In this document: positions 34,934 to 41,381 of the stretch, piece after piece | Position numbering within the stretch: position 1 is the stretch's first letter | Layout: every line of letters begins with the position of its first letter | Source: Modicisalibacter sp033446685 | GTDB lineage: Bacteria; Pseudomonadota; Gammaproteobacteria; Pseudomonadales; Halomonadaceae | DNA length: 64,000 nt | Assembly (NCBI RefSeq): GCF_033446685.1 | Contig: NZ_JAWQLY010000003.1 | Location: forward strand, 62,001 to 126,000 | Direction of reading: 5' to 3' | Translations under genes and position numbers: made by a program | The notes under the pieces: model-generated | What the model saw: the letters and a program-made list of their open reading frames with translations, nothing else | What the model was told of the DNA's origin: nothing | Database searches by the model: none

Positions 34934-34968
34934 AAGACCCCGCCGGCGGCTCGCCCGCGGGGTCTTTT
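34934..34968. terminator. Bidirectional terminator between trxB and slyX
   Basis: AAGACCCCGC (34934-34943) pairs with GCGGGGTCTT (34957-34966), with TTTT following on the plus strand and AA before the stem for the minus strand. The genes are convergent. Confidence 0.9.
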
Positions 34969-35004
34969 GCTGTCTGAGACCGCCGTAGCGGCAGCCACCG
35001 GCGT

Positions 35005-35250
35005 TCAATAATGCGGGGGCCGCTCGTCCGCGTCGCTGACGCCCGGCGCGTCGAGGGCATCGAGCGTCTGATGTTGCTCGCGCAGGCGCTGTTGCATCAG
35101 CGCATTGACCCGTTCCAGGCGATCGAGCCGCTGAGCCTGACCGGCGAGGGTCTGGTCTAGAGTGTCGAGCCAGTGCTCCTGATAGGCCAGGCGGCTCTCC
35201 AGCGCTTCGAGGCGCGCTTCCAGGCGGGTGAGCGTGTCATTTTCGATCAT
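35005..35250 (-). CDS. slyX: SlyX family protein
   Basis: 81 residues from ATG 35250, nearly all coiled coil: 'LEARLEALESRLAYQEHWLDTL' (split after 'LAYQE') matches the SlyX signature, and the C-terminus 'PPHY' is the usual SlyX ending. The family's function is unknown. GGAG lies 10 nt before this ATG. An in-frame ATG at 35283 would add 11 residues ('MNGNTQRSDSS') and has AAGGT upstream, so it is a real alternative. It is divergent from the cold-shock gene. Confidence 0.88.
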   Translation of the reverse strand: MIENDTLTRLEARLEALESRLAYQEHWLDTLDQTLAGQAQRLDRLERVNALMQQRLREQHQTLDALDAPGVSDADERPPHY

Positions 35251-35449
35251 GCTAGAATCGCTCCGCTGTGTGTTGCCGTTCATCGCGACACCTTACCGTA
35301 TGTTCGAAACCCATCGGCATTCGCCGACGTTTCGGATAGTTGAGCTTGGAACCATCGAGCTTCGCAACGATCGCTCTTCGAAGCACCGCCCCGTCGCACC
35401 CGTGGCGTCAGGGCCGTTATTGTCAGCACAACAAGAGAGTCCGAGGTCC

Positions 35450-35914
35450 ATGAATCGAAAGGTATTACTCCGCTGTAGTCTCATCAGTCTCCTGCTTGCC
35501 GCTCCCGCCCCGCTGTTGATCGCCCTGTTTGCATCGCTGGTCGACGGCGCCCTGACCGGGGCCTTCGAGGAAGCGTTGACGCTCGACGGCGTCGAACGCA
35601 TCTACGTCGCCAGCGCGGTGGCGGTGTTCCTGATCCTGCTGGCTGCCACCATCGCCGTGCACAGCCTCACCCCGCAGCTCGTCAATCTCGCCGAGATCGA
35701 GAACGACGATCGCGAGATGGGCGAGGTGAAGTGGTTCAACGTCAACAAGGGGTACGGCTTCATCACCCGCGACAATGGGGAAGACGTATTCGTGCATTTT
35801 CGGGCCATTCGCGGCAAGGGTCACCGGACCCTGGCCGAGGGTCAGAAGGTGCGCTATCACGTGATCAACAACGAACGCGGCCTGCAGGCCGACGACGTGA
35901 CCGTCATCACCTGA
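35450..35914 (+). CDS. Membrane-anchored cold-shock-domain protein
   Basis: 154 residues from ATG 35450 (CCGAGGTCC upstream). Two hydrophobic segments (about 8-28 and 51-72) form a predicted membrane anchor. A complete cold-shock domain follows (90-153), with 'MGEVKWFNVNKGYGFI', RNP1-like K-G-Y-G-F-I (100-105) and RNP2 V-F-V-H-F (113-117). The nucleic-acid-binding surface therefore looks functional, and topology predicts it faces the cytoplasm. Free Csp proteins are about 70 residues, so the anchor is an addition. A role in RNA binding at the membrane is inference. Confidence 0.85.
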   Translation: MNRKVLLRCSLISLLLAAPAPLLIALFASLVDGALTGAFEEALTLDGVERIYVASAVAVFLILLAATIAVHSLTPQLVNLAEIENDDREMGEVKWFNVNKGYGFITRDNGEDVFVHFRAIRGKGHRTLAEGQKVRYHVINNERGLQADDVTVIT

Positions 35915-35937
35915 ACGCGACGCCCCGCGTTTGACCG

Positions 35938-35971
35938 GACGCCCCGGTCGGCTTGTGCCGGCCGGGGCGTC
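35938..35971. terminator. Bidirectional terminator after the cold-shock-domain gene
   Basis: GACGCCCCGG (35938-35947) pairs with CCGGGGCGTC (35962-35971), with an inner CGGC/GCCG stem. It lies between the convergent cold-shock and CDF genes. Confidence 0.78.
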
Positions 35972-36002
35972 TTCATGATGGCCGGCCGCCTGGGCGATGC
36001 GT

Positions 36003-36950
36003 TTAACCGGCAGTCGGATCGTCGCCGTGGTTGGGGCGCGAGTCGACATCGGCGCGCGCCTCGGCCTCGACGAATACCCGCTTGACCGTCTCCTGTTGCT
36101 GCTTGATGCGCACATCGAGGGCGGCGATCGAACGCTCGATGCGCTCGGCCGGGGTGCCGCGGGCAAAGCGCACGCTGAGAATCGCCAGGACGAAATCCGG
36201 TCCCATGTGCATGGTCAACACCTCGTTGACCCGTTCCACGCCCTCGGCTTCGCCGGCCAGGCCGCGAATCGACTCGACCACGCTGGGGTTGGCGCTCTCG
36301 CCGATCAACAACCCCTTGGTCTCGACCGCCAGCCAGATCGCCGTGCCGCCGAGGATCAGGCCGATCAGCACCGAGGCGATGCCGTCGAACACCGGATTGC
36401 CGGTCCACTGGCTCAGCGCCACGCCGGCCAGCGCCGCCAACAGACCGAGCAGCGCCGCTGAATCCTCGAAGACCACCACGAACAGCGCCGGGTCCTTGCC
36501 GCGGCGAACCGCCTGCACGTAGCTCCACTTGCCCTTGGTCTTTCGGAACTGGTTGAGCGCGAACGCCCAGGAGGCGCCCTCGAAGAGGATGCTCAGCCCC
36601 AGCACGACGTAGTTGATCAGCGGCGACTCCATCGGCTCGGGGGCGAGAATGTGATGGATGCCCTCGTAGATCGACACCCCGGCGCCGATCGCGAAGATCA
36701 GCAGCGCGACGACGAAGCTCCAGAAGTAGACTTCCTTGCCGTGACCGAAGGGGAACTGGGCGCTGGCGGGCTGCTTGGCGCGCTTGAGGCCCAGCAGCAG
36801 CAATACCTGGTTGCCGGTATCGACCACCGAGTGGATGCCCTCGGAGAGCATCGCCGAGCTGCCGGTCATCGCCGCGGCGACGAACTTGGTGATGGCGATC
36901 AATGTGTTACCGCCCATCGCGGCATAGATCGCCGGTTTGGATTCCGCCAT
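36003..36950 (-). CDS. Cation diffusion facilitator (CDF) family transporter
   Basis: 315 residues with six predicted membrane segments. Transport-site residues: His39 and Asp43 in 'GIHSVVDTGNQ', and Glu162-Asp163 in 'VVFEDSAALLG'. The latter pattern is that of the SLC30A9-like CDF branch, not the H-x3-D pair of ZitB/FieF. A cytoplasmic C-terminal domain carries 'TMHMGPDFVLAILSVRF'. It is probably an H+-coupled exporter of a divalent metal; the metal cannot be named from sequence. It is 40 bp after the small unknown gene, at the end of the dap operon. Confidence 0.9.
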   Translation of the reverse strand: MAESKPAIYAAMGGNTLIAITKFVAAAMTGSSAMLSEGIHSVVDTGNQVLLLLGLKRAKQPASAQFPFGHGKEVYFWSFVVALLIFAIGAGVSIYEGIHHILAPEPMESPLINYVVLGLSILFEGASWAFALNQFRKTKGKWSYVQAVRRGKDPALFVVVFEDSAALLGLLAALAGVALSQWTGNPVFDGIASVLIGLILGGTAIWLAVETKGLLIGESANPSVVESIRGLAGEAEGVERVNEVLTMHMGPDFVLAILSVRFARGTPAERIERSIAALDVRIKQQQETVKRVFVEAEARADVDSRPNHGDDPTAG

Positions 36951-36990
36951 GATGCTTCCTCCCTGAAGCTTATTAAAGGCGATTTCGCCG

Positions 36991-37377
36991 TTACTGGCCC
37001 GAATCCGGCCAGGTGATGGCGCCTTCGTGGCCGTCGGGGCAGACCTGCCAGAAACGATCCGGATCGTCGCCCGGCTGCCAGCCGCCCAGCGAGCAGCGCA
37101 CCTCGCAGGCCAGCGCGGCGACCGCCGCACGGGCGCAGTCGATGTCGCGCGGCCAGGGCGTGGCGTTGCTGTCGAACCACAGGCTGGCGAAGCCGTCGGC
37201 GGCGTTCTCGACCAGCAGGATCGGGACCAGCGCGCCCTCGCTATGGCCCTTCCCCCGCCACTTGCGCTTGCCGGCGGGTTCGAGCGGGGCGGCATCGAGC
37301 TGCGAGCCGAGCCAGGCGTTGAGGCGTTCGAGCGAGGCGTCGGCCAGGTAGATCTCGATGTCGGGATAGCGTTGCAT
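36991..37377 (-). CDS. Uncharacterised 128-residue protein in the dap operon
   Basis: I do not recognise this protein. It begins 'MQRYPDIEIYLADASLERL' and contains a Trp/Gly-rich core ('GKRKWRGKGH', 'SLWFDSNATPWP'), four cysteines ('CARAAVAALACEVRC' and 'VCPDG') and ends 'AITWPDSGQ'. It has no signal peptide or membrane segment and is acidic. It starts 8 bp after the dapE stop with GAGG upstream, so translation coupled to dapE is likely. It precedes the CDF transporter. The codon pattern and clean start support a real gene. Confidence 0.8.
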   Translation of the reverse strand: MQRYPDIEIYLADASLERLNAWLGSQLDAAPLEPAGKRKWRGKGHSEGALVPILLVENAADGFASLWFDSNATPWPRDIDCARAAVAALACEVRCSLGGWQPGDDPDRFWQVCPDGHEGAITWPDSGQ

Positions 37378-37385
37378 GGCGGACC

Positions 37386-38552
37386 TCAGATGAACAGCCG
37401 TTTTATGATCGCTTCGTAGGCCTGGCTCAGGGTGTCGAGATCGGCGGCGCGCACGCGTTCGTTGACCTTGTGGATGGTCGCGTTGAGCGGGCCGAGTTCG
37501 ACCACCTGGCTACCCAACTGGGCGATGAAGCGGCCATCCGAGGTGCCGCCGGCGGTCGACAGCGCCGGGGTCTCGCCGGTGACGTCCTTGACTCCGGCGA
37601 GCACCGCCTCGATCAGCTCGCCCTTGGCGGTCAGGAACGGCTCGCCGTTGAGCGTCCAGTCGAGGCGGTAATCGAGGCCATGGGCGTCGAGGATCGCCTC
37701 GGCGCGTTCGCGCAACTGCTCATGGGTGACCTCGGTGGAGTAGCGGAAGTTGAACACTACTTCCAGTTCGCCGGGAATCACGTTGGTCGCGCCGGTCCCC
37801 GCGCGCAGGTTGGAGATCTGGAAACTGGTGGCGGGAAAGAAGGCGTTGCCGTCGTCCCAGTGCTCGCGGCACAGCGCGTCTAGCGCCGGCGCCGCAGCGT
37901 GGATCGGGTTGTGCGCCAGGTGCGGATAGGCGACATGGCCCTGCACGCCCTTTACCCGTAGCACGCCGCCCAGCGAGCCGCGCCGACCGTTCTTGACGGT
38001 GTCGCCGAGCCGCTCGCTGGACGATGGCTCGCCGACGATGCAGTAGTCCAGCCGTTCGTGGGCCTCGCGCAGGTGCTCCACCACCGCCCGGGTGCCGTCG
38101 ATGGCGGGGCCTTCCTCGTCGGAGGTGATCAAAAAGGCCAGCCGTCCCGGGTGGTCGGGGTGCGCGGCGACGAAGCGCTCCACCGCAGTGAGCATCGCCG
38201 CCAGGCTGCCCTTCATATCGGCGGCGCCGCGTCCGCACAGCTCGCCGGCCTCGTTGATGTGCGGCTCGAAAGGCGGCGTGTGCCACTGCGCCTCGGGACC
38301 GCTGGGCACCACGTCGGTGTGGCCGGCGAAGGCCAGCACCGGGCCGTGATGGCCGCGCACCGCCCAGAAGTTCTCGACATCGCCGAACGCCAAGCGCTGG
38401 ACGCTGAAACCGAGGCGCTCGAGGCGCTCGATCATCAGCGTCTGGCAGCCGGCGTCGTCGGGAGTCACCGAGACGCGGCGCATCAGTTCGACGGCCAGTT
38501 CCTGTGTCGCTGACAGGGACTGGCCGGTCACGGCAGTGGCGGACGAGGACAT
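37386..38552 (-). CDS. dapE: Succinyl-diaminopimelate desuccinylase
   Basis: 388 residues from ATG 38552. M20 peptidase motifs: 'FAGHTDVVPSG' (zinc His), 'CGRGAADMKGS' (bridging Asp), 'TSDEEGPA' (catalytic Glu), 'VGEPSSSE', 'GGTSDGRF' and C-terminal 'HKVNE'. It hydrolyses N-succinyl-LL-diaminopimelate to LL-DAP and succinate for lysine and peptidoglycan. It lies in the order dapC-yffB-dapD-dapE. An N-terminal 12-residue Ser/Thr-rich tail precedes the family start. Confidence 0.96.
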   Translation of the reverse strand: MSSSATAVTGQSLSATQELAVELMRRVSVTPDDAGCQTLMIERLERLGFSVQRLAFGDVENFWAVRGHHGPVLAFAGHTDVVPSGPEAQWHTPPFEPHINEAGELCGRGAADMKGSLAAMLTAVERFVAAHPDHPGRLAFLITSDEEGPAIDGTRAVVEHLREAHERLDYCIVGEPSSSERLGDTVKNGRRGSLGGVLRVKGVQGHVAYPHLAHNPIHAAAPALDALCREHWDDGNAFFPATSFQISNLRAGTGATNVIPGELEVVFNFRYSTEVTHEQLRERAEAILDAHGLDYRLDWTLNGEPFLTAKGELIEAVLAGVKDVTGETPALSTAGGTSDGRFIAQLGSQVVELGPLNATIHKVNERVRAADLDTLSQAYEAIIKRLFI

Positions 38553-38601
38553 GGCGGTTCCGGTTGACGGAGAGTGGGGCGCCCGGCCCGGGCGCCACGA
38601 A

Positions 38602-39627
38602 TCAATTGTGGGCATGCAGCGCTTCGTTGAGCGCCACGGCGCTCTTGTTGGTCAGGCATTCGACGCGACCGTTGAGCGAGTTGCGACGCAGCAGCAGGTC
38701 GCTCTGGCCGGCCAGCTCGCGGGCCGCGAGCTTCTCGACTTCCTGGCCCTGATCGTCGAGCACCGCGACCTTGGTGCCGGCGGTGATGTAGAGCCCGGCC
38801 TCGACCGTGCAGCGATCGCCCAGCGGGATGCCGATGCCGGCGTTGGCGCCGATCAGGCAGCCCTCGCCGACCTTGATGACGATGTTGCCGCCGCCGGACA
38901 GCGTACCCATGGTCGAGCAGCCGCCGCCGAGATCCGAACCCTTGCCGATCATCACGCCGGCCGAGACGCGCCCCTCGACCATCCCCGGGCCTTCGGTGCC
39001 GGCGTTGAAGTTGACGAAGCCCTCGTGCATCACCGTGGTGCCCTCGCCGAGATAGGCGCCCAGGCGCACCCGCGCGGTGTCGCCGATACGGATGCCCTTG
39101 GGCACCACGTAGTCGGTCATCTTGGGGAACTTGTCGACACAGTCCACGGACAGCGGGCGGCCTTCGAGGCGCGCCTTGAGGCGTCGCGCTGGGAGCTCCT
39201 CGACGTCGATGGGGCCCTCGTTGGTCCAGGCGATGTTGCGCAGCAGGCCGAACATGCCGGTCAGGTCGACGCCGTGCGGCTTGACCAGCCGATGCGACAG
39301 CAGGTGCAGCTTGAGATAGACCTCCGGCGCGCTCTCGGGCGGCTGGTCGACCTCGATGAAGGTCGCTACCAAGGGGCGCTGACTGGCCGCCAGTGAGGTG
39401 GCGAGCTCGGCCTGCTCGGCACTGCCGGCGGCCTTGAAGGCCTCGGCCAGCTTGCCGCAGTGCTCGGGCAGGAAACTCACCACGGCGTTGCCGGCGGGGG
39501 CATCGAGCGCCTCGCGCGCGGCCTCGGCCAGCGCACTGCTCGGCTGGAACAGCGGCGCCGGGTAGTAGACGTCGAGCCAGTCGCCCTGGGTGTTCTGGTT
39601 GCCGATTCCGAGTGCGAAACTCAGCAT
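38602..39627 (-). CDS. dapD: Tetrahydrodipicolinate N-succinyltransferase (long type)
   Basis: 341 residues from ATG 39627 (CAGGAGAATCGC upstream). The C-terminal half is a left-handed beta helix of hexapeptide repeats ('RVSAGVMIGKGSDLGGGCST', then 'GEGCLIGANAGIGIPLGD'). The N-terminal half is the large domain of the Pseudomonas/actinobacterial DapD type, unlike the 274-residue E. coli enzyme. It transfers succinyl from succinyl-CoA to tetrahydrodipicolinate. It lies between yffB (47 bp) and dapE (49 bp), so the three pathway enzymes DapC, DapD and DapE are together. Confidence 0.96.
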   Translation of the reverse strand: MLSFALGIGNQNTQGDWLDVYYPAPLFQPSSALAEAAREALDAPAGNAVVSFLPEHCGKLAEAFKAAGSAEQAELATSLAASQRPLVATFIEVDQPPESAPEVYLKLHLLSHRLVKPHGVDLTGMFGLLRNIAWTNEGPIDVEELPARRLKARLEGRPLSVDCVDKFPKMTDYVVPKGIRIGDTARVRLGAYLGEGTTVMHEGFVNFNAGTEGPGMVEGRVSAGVMIGKGSDLGGGCSTMGTLSGGGNIVIKVGEGCLIGANAGIGIPLGDRCTVEAGLYITAGTKVAVLDDQGQEVEKLAARELAGQSDLLLRRNSLNGRVECLTNKSAVALNEALHAHN

Positions 39628-39674
39628 GCGATTCTCCTGAAAGTGATGGGTCGTGGGTCGGGCGGCTGCGCTCG

Positions 39675-40052
39675 TCACGCCGAGTCGTCCAGACCGGCAT
39701 AGCCGTCGCGCGGCAGGCCGACCAGCAATTGCTCGCCGGTGTCGAGCAGCGGGCGCTTGAGCAGTGTCGGCTGGGCGAGGATCAGCGAGGCGGCGCGCTC
39801 GGCGTCGTCGCGGGCCGCCTGCTGATCGGCACCGTCCAGGCCGCGCCAGGTAGTGCTACGGGTATTGAGCAGCGTGGCGAGCTCGGCCATGGTCAGAAAT
39901 CGGGTCAGTCGCTCGCGGTCGAGACCGTCGTCGCGCAGGTCGTGATAGCGATAATCGATGCCCTGCGCCTCGAGGGCCTTGCGCGCCTTGCGGCAGCTGT
40001 CGCAGTTCTTGATACCGTAAAGCGTAATCATGGCTCGTTTCTTCTCGGTCAT
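39675..40052 (-). CDS. ArsC/Spx-family reductase-like protein YffB
   Basis: 125 residues. 'MITLYGIKNCDSCRKARKAL' with a C-x2-C, 'YRYHDLRDDGLD', 'LLNTRSTTWR' and 'LLKRPLL' match E. coli YffB of the arsenate-reductase-like thioredoxin fold. The function is unproven. The ATG at 40052 overlaps the dapC stop (ATGA), which favours it. An internal ATG at 40031 gives the E. coli-like N-terminus and has GAGAAG upstream, so either may be used. Its place between dapC and dapD is conserved in related genomes (family knowledge). Confidence 0.88.
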   Translation of the reverse strand: MTEKKRAMITLYGIKNCDSCRKARKALEAQGIDYRYHDLRDDGLDRERLTRFLTMAELATLLNTRSTTWRGLDGADQQAARDDAERAASLILAQPTLLKRPLLDTGEQLLVGLPRDGYAGLDDSA

Positions 40053-41263
40053 CCGCGGGTCTCGATGAAGCGGCGAATGCGGCGTGCCGCCTCGACGGTG
40101 GCGTCGCGTTCGGCGACCAGCGCCAGGCGTACGCGCCCGGCGCCCGGGTTGTACGTCGTCCCGCTGGGCATGCTGTCACGCGACATGTAGCTACCGGGCA
40201 GGACCGTGACGTGCTGCTCGGCGAACAGGTCGCGTGCGAAGGCCTCGTCGTCGCCGCCGGGCACCGCCGGCCACAGGTAGAAGCTGGCCTGGGGGGCGGG
40301 GAAATCCATCACCGGGGCCAGGATATCGGTCACTGCGGCGAATTTCTCGCGATAGGCGTCGCGGTTGGCGCGCACGTGATGCTCGTCCTGCCAGGCGACG
40401 ATCGAGGCATGCTGCGTCTGCAGCGGCATCGCGCAGCCGTGATAGGTGCGGTAGCGCTTGAACGGCGCGATCAGTGCGGCGTCGCCGGCAACGAAACCCG
40501 AACGCAGCCCGGGCAGGTTGGAGCGCTTGGACAGCGAGTGAAACACGATACAGCGCCGGTAGTCGTCGCGGCCCAGGCTGCGGCAGGCCTCGAGCAGGCC
40601 CGGCGGCGGCGCGGCCTCGTCGAGGTAGAGTTCGGAATAGCATTCGTCGGAGGCGATCAGGAAGTCGTGCTCGTCGGCGAGCTCGATCAGCTGGCGATAG
40701 TCGGCGAGCGACGTGACCGCGCCGGTGGGGTTGCCGGGCGAGCAGACGAATACCAGCTGGACGTCGCGCCACACCTCGGCGGGCACCGCCGCGTAGTCGG
40801 GGCAGAAGCCGCTCTCGGCGCTGCAGTCGAGATACAGCGGCTCGCCGCCGGCGAGCAGCGTGGCGCCTTCGTAGATCTGATAGAACGGATTTGGCATCGC
40901 CACCCTGGCCGGCCGGCTGCGGTCCAGTGCCGCCTGGACGAAGGCGAAGATCGCCTCGCGGGTGCCGTTGACCGGCAGCACATGGCGTTCGGGATCGAGG
41001 CTCGTCGCGGCCAGCGTGTAGCGGCGGGTCGCCCATTCGGCGATCGCCGTGCGCAGCTCGGGCAAGCCGGTGGTGGTCGGGTAGCGGGCGACATCGCCCT
41101 CGTGGCGGCGCAGTGCCTCGAGCACCGCCGGCGGCGGGGCGTGACGCGGCTCGCCGATGGACAGCGCGATGGGCGTCATATCGGCCGGCGCCACCACATC
41201 GGCCTTGAGGCGGGTCAGGCGCTCGAAGGGGTAGGGCTTTAGCGCATCGAGATTGGGGTTCAT
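40049..41263 (-). CDS. dapC: Succinyldiaminopimelate transaminase
   Basis: 404 residues of a class I PLP aminotransferase. 'PNPFYQIYEGA', 'CSPGNPTGAV', the Asp of 'ASDECYSELY', and the PLP lysine in 'SLSKRSNLPGLRSGF' are present. Start 'MNPNLDALKPYPFERLTRLK' is typical of the DapC found next to glnD and dapD in Pseudomonas-like genomes. It makes N-succinyl-LL-DAP from the keto precursor with glutamate. It is first in the operon, behind a strong predicted promoter. Confidence 0.94.
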   Translation of the reverse strand: MNPNLDALKPYPFERLTRLKADVVAPADMTPIALSIGEPRHAPPPAVLEALRRHEGDVARYPTTTGLPELRTAIAEWATRRYTLAATSLDPERHVLPVNGTREAIFAFVQAALDRSRPARVAMPNPFYQIYEGATLLAGGEPLYLDCSAESGFCPDYAAVPAEVWRDVQLVFVCSPGNPTGAVTSLADYRQLIELADEHDFLIASDECYSELYLDEAAPPPGLLEACRSLGRDDYRRCIVFHSLSKRSNLPGLRSGFVAGDAALIAPFKRYRTYHGCAMPLQTQHASIVAWQDEHHVRANRDAYREKFAAVTDILAPVMDFPAPQASFYLWPAVPGGDDEAFARDLFAEQHVTVLPGSYMSRDSMPSGTTYNPGAGRVRLALVAERDATVEAARRIRRFIETRG

Positions 41264-41332
41264 GGGCGTTCCAGCGATCTGCGCCAGGGCAGGATTGTCT
41301 CGTTATGGGTGCCGTGGGGCGCGAAGCCACCG

Positions 41333-41361
41333 ATTATAGGCAAGCCGTGGGGCCCCCTCAA
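41333..41361 (-). promoter_or_regulatory. Predicted promoter of the dapC operon
   Basis: On the minus strand: -35 TTGAGG (41356-41361), 17-bp spacer, -10 TATAAT (41333-41338), about 70 bp upstream of the dapC ATG and just after the glnD stop. The -10 is a perfect consensus. Confidence 0.75.
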
Positions 41362-41381
41362 ATGCGGCGGCCGGGTCGCCG

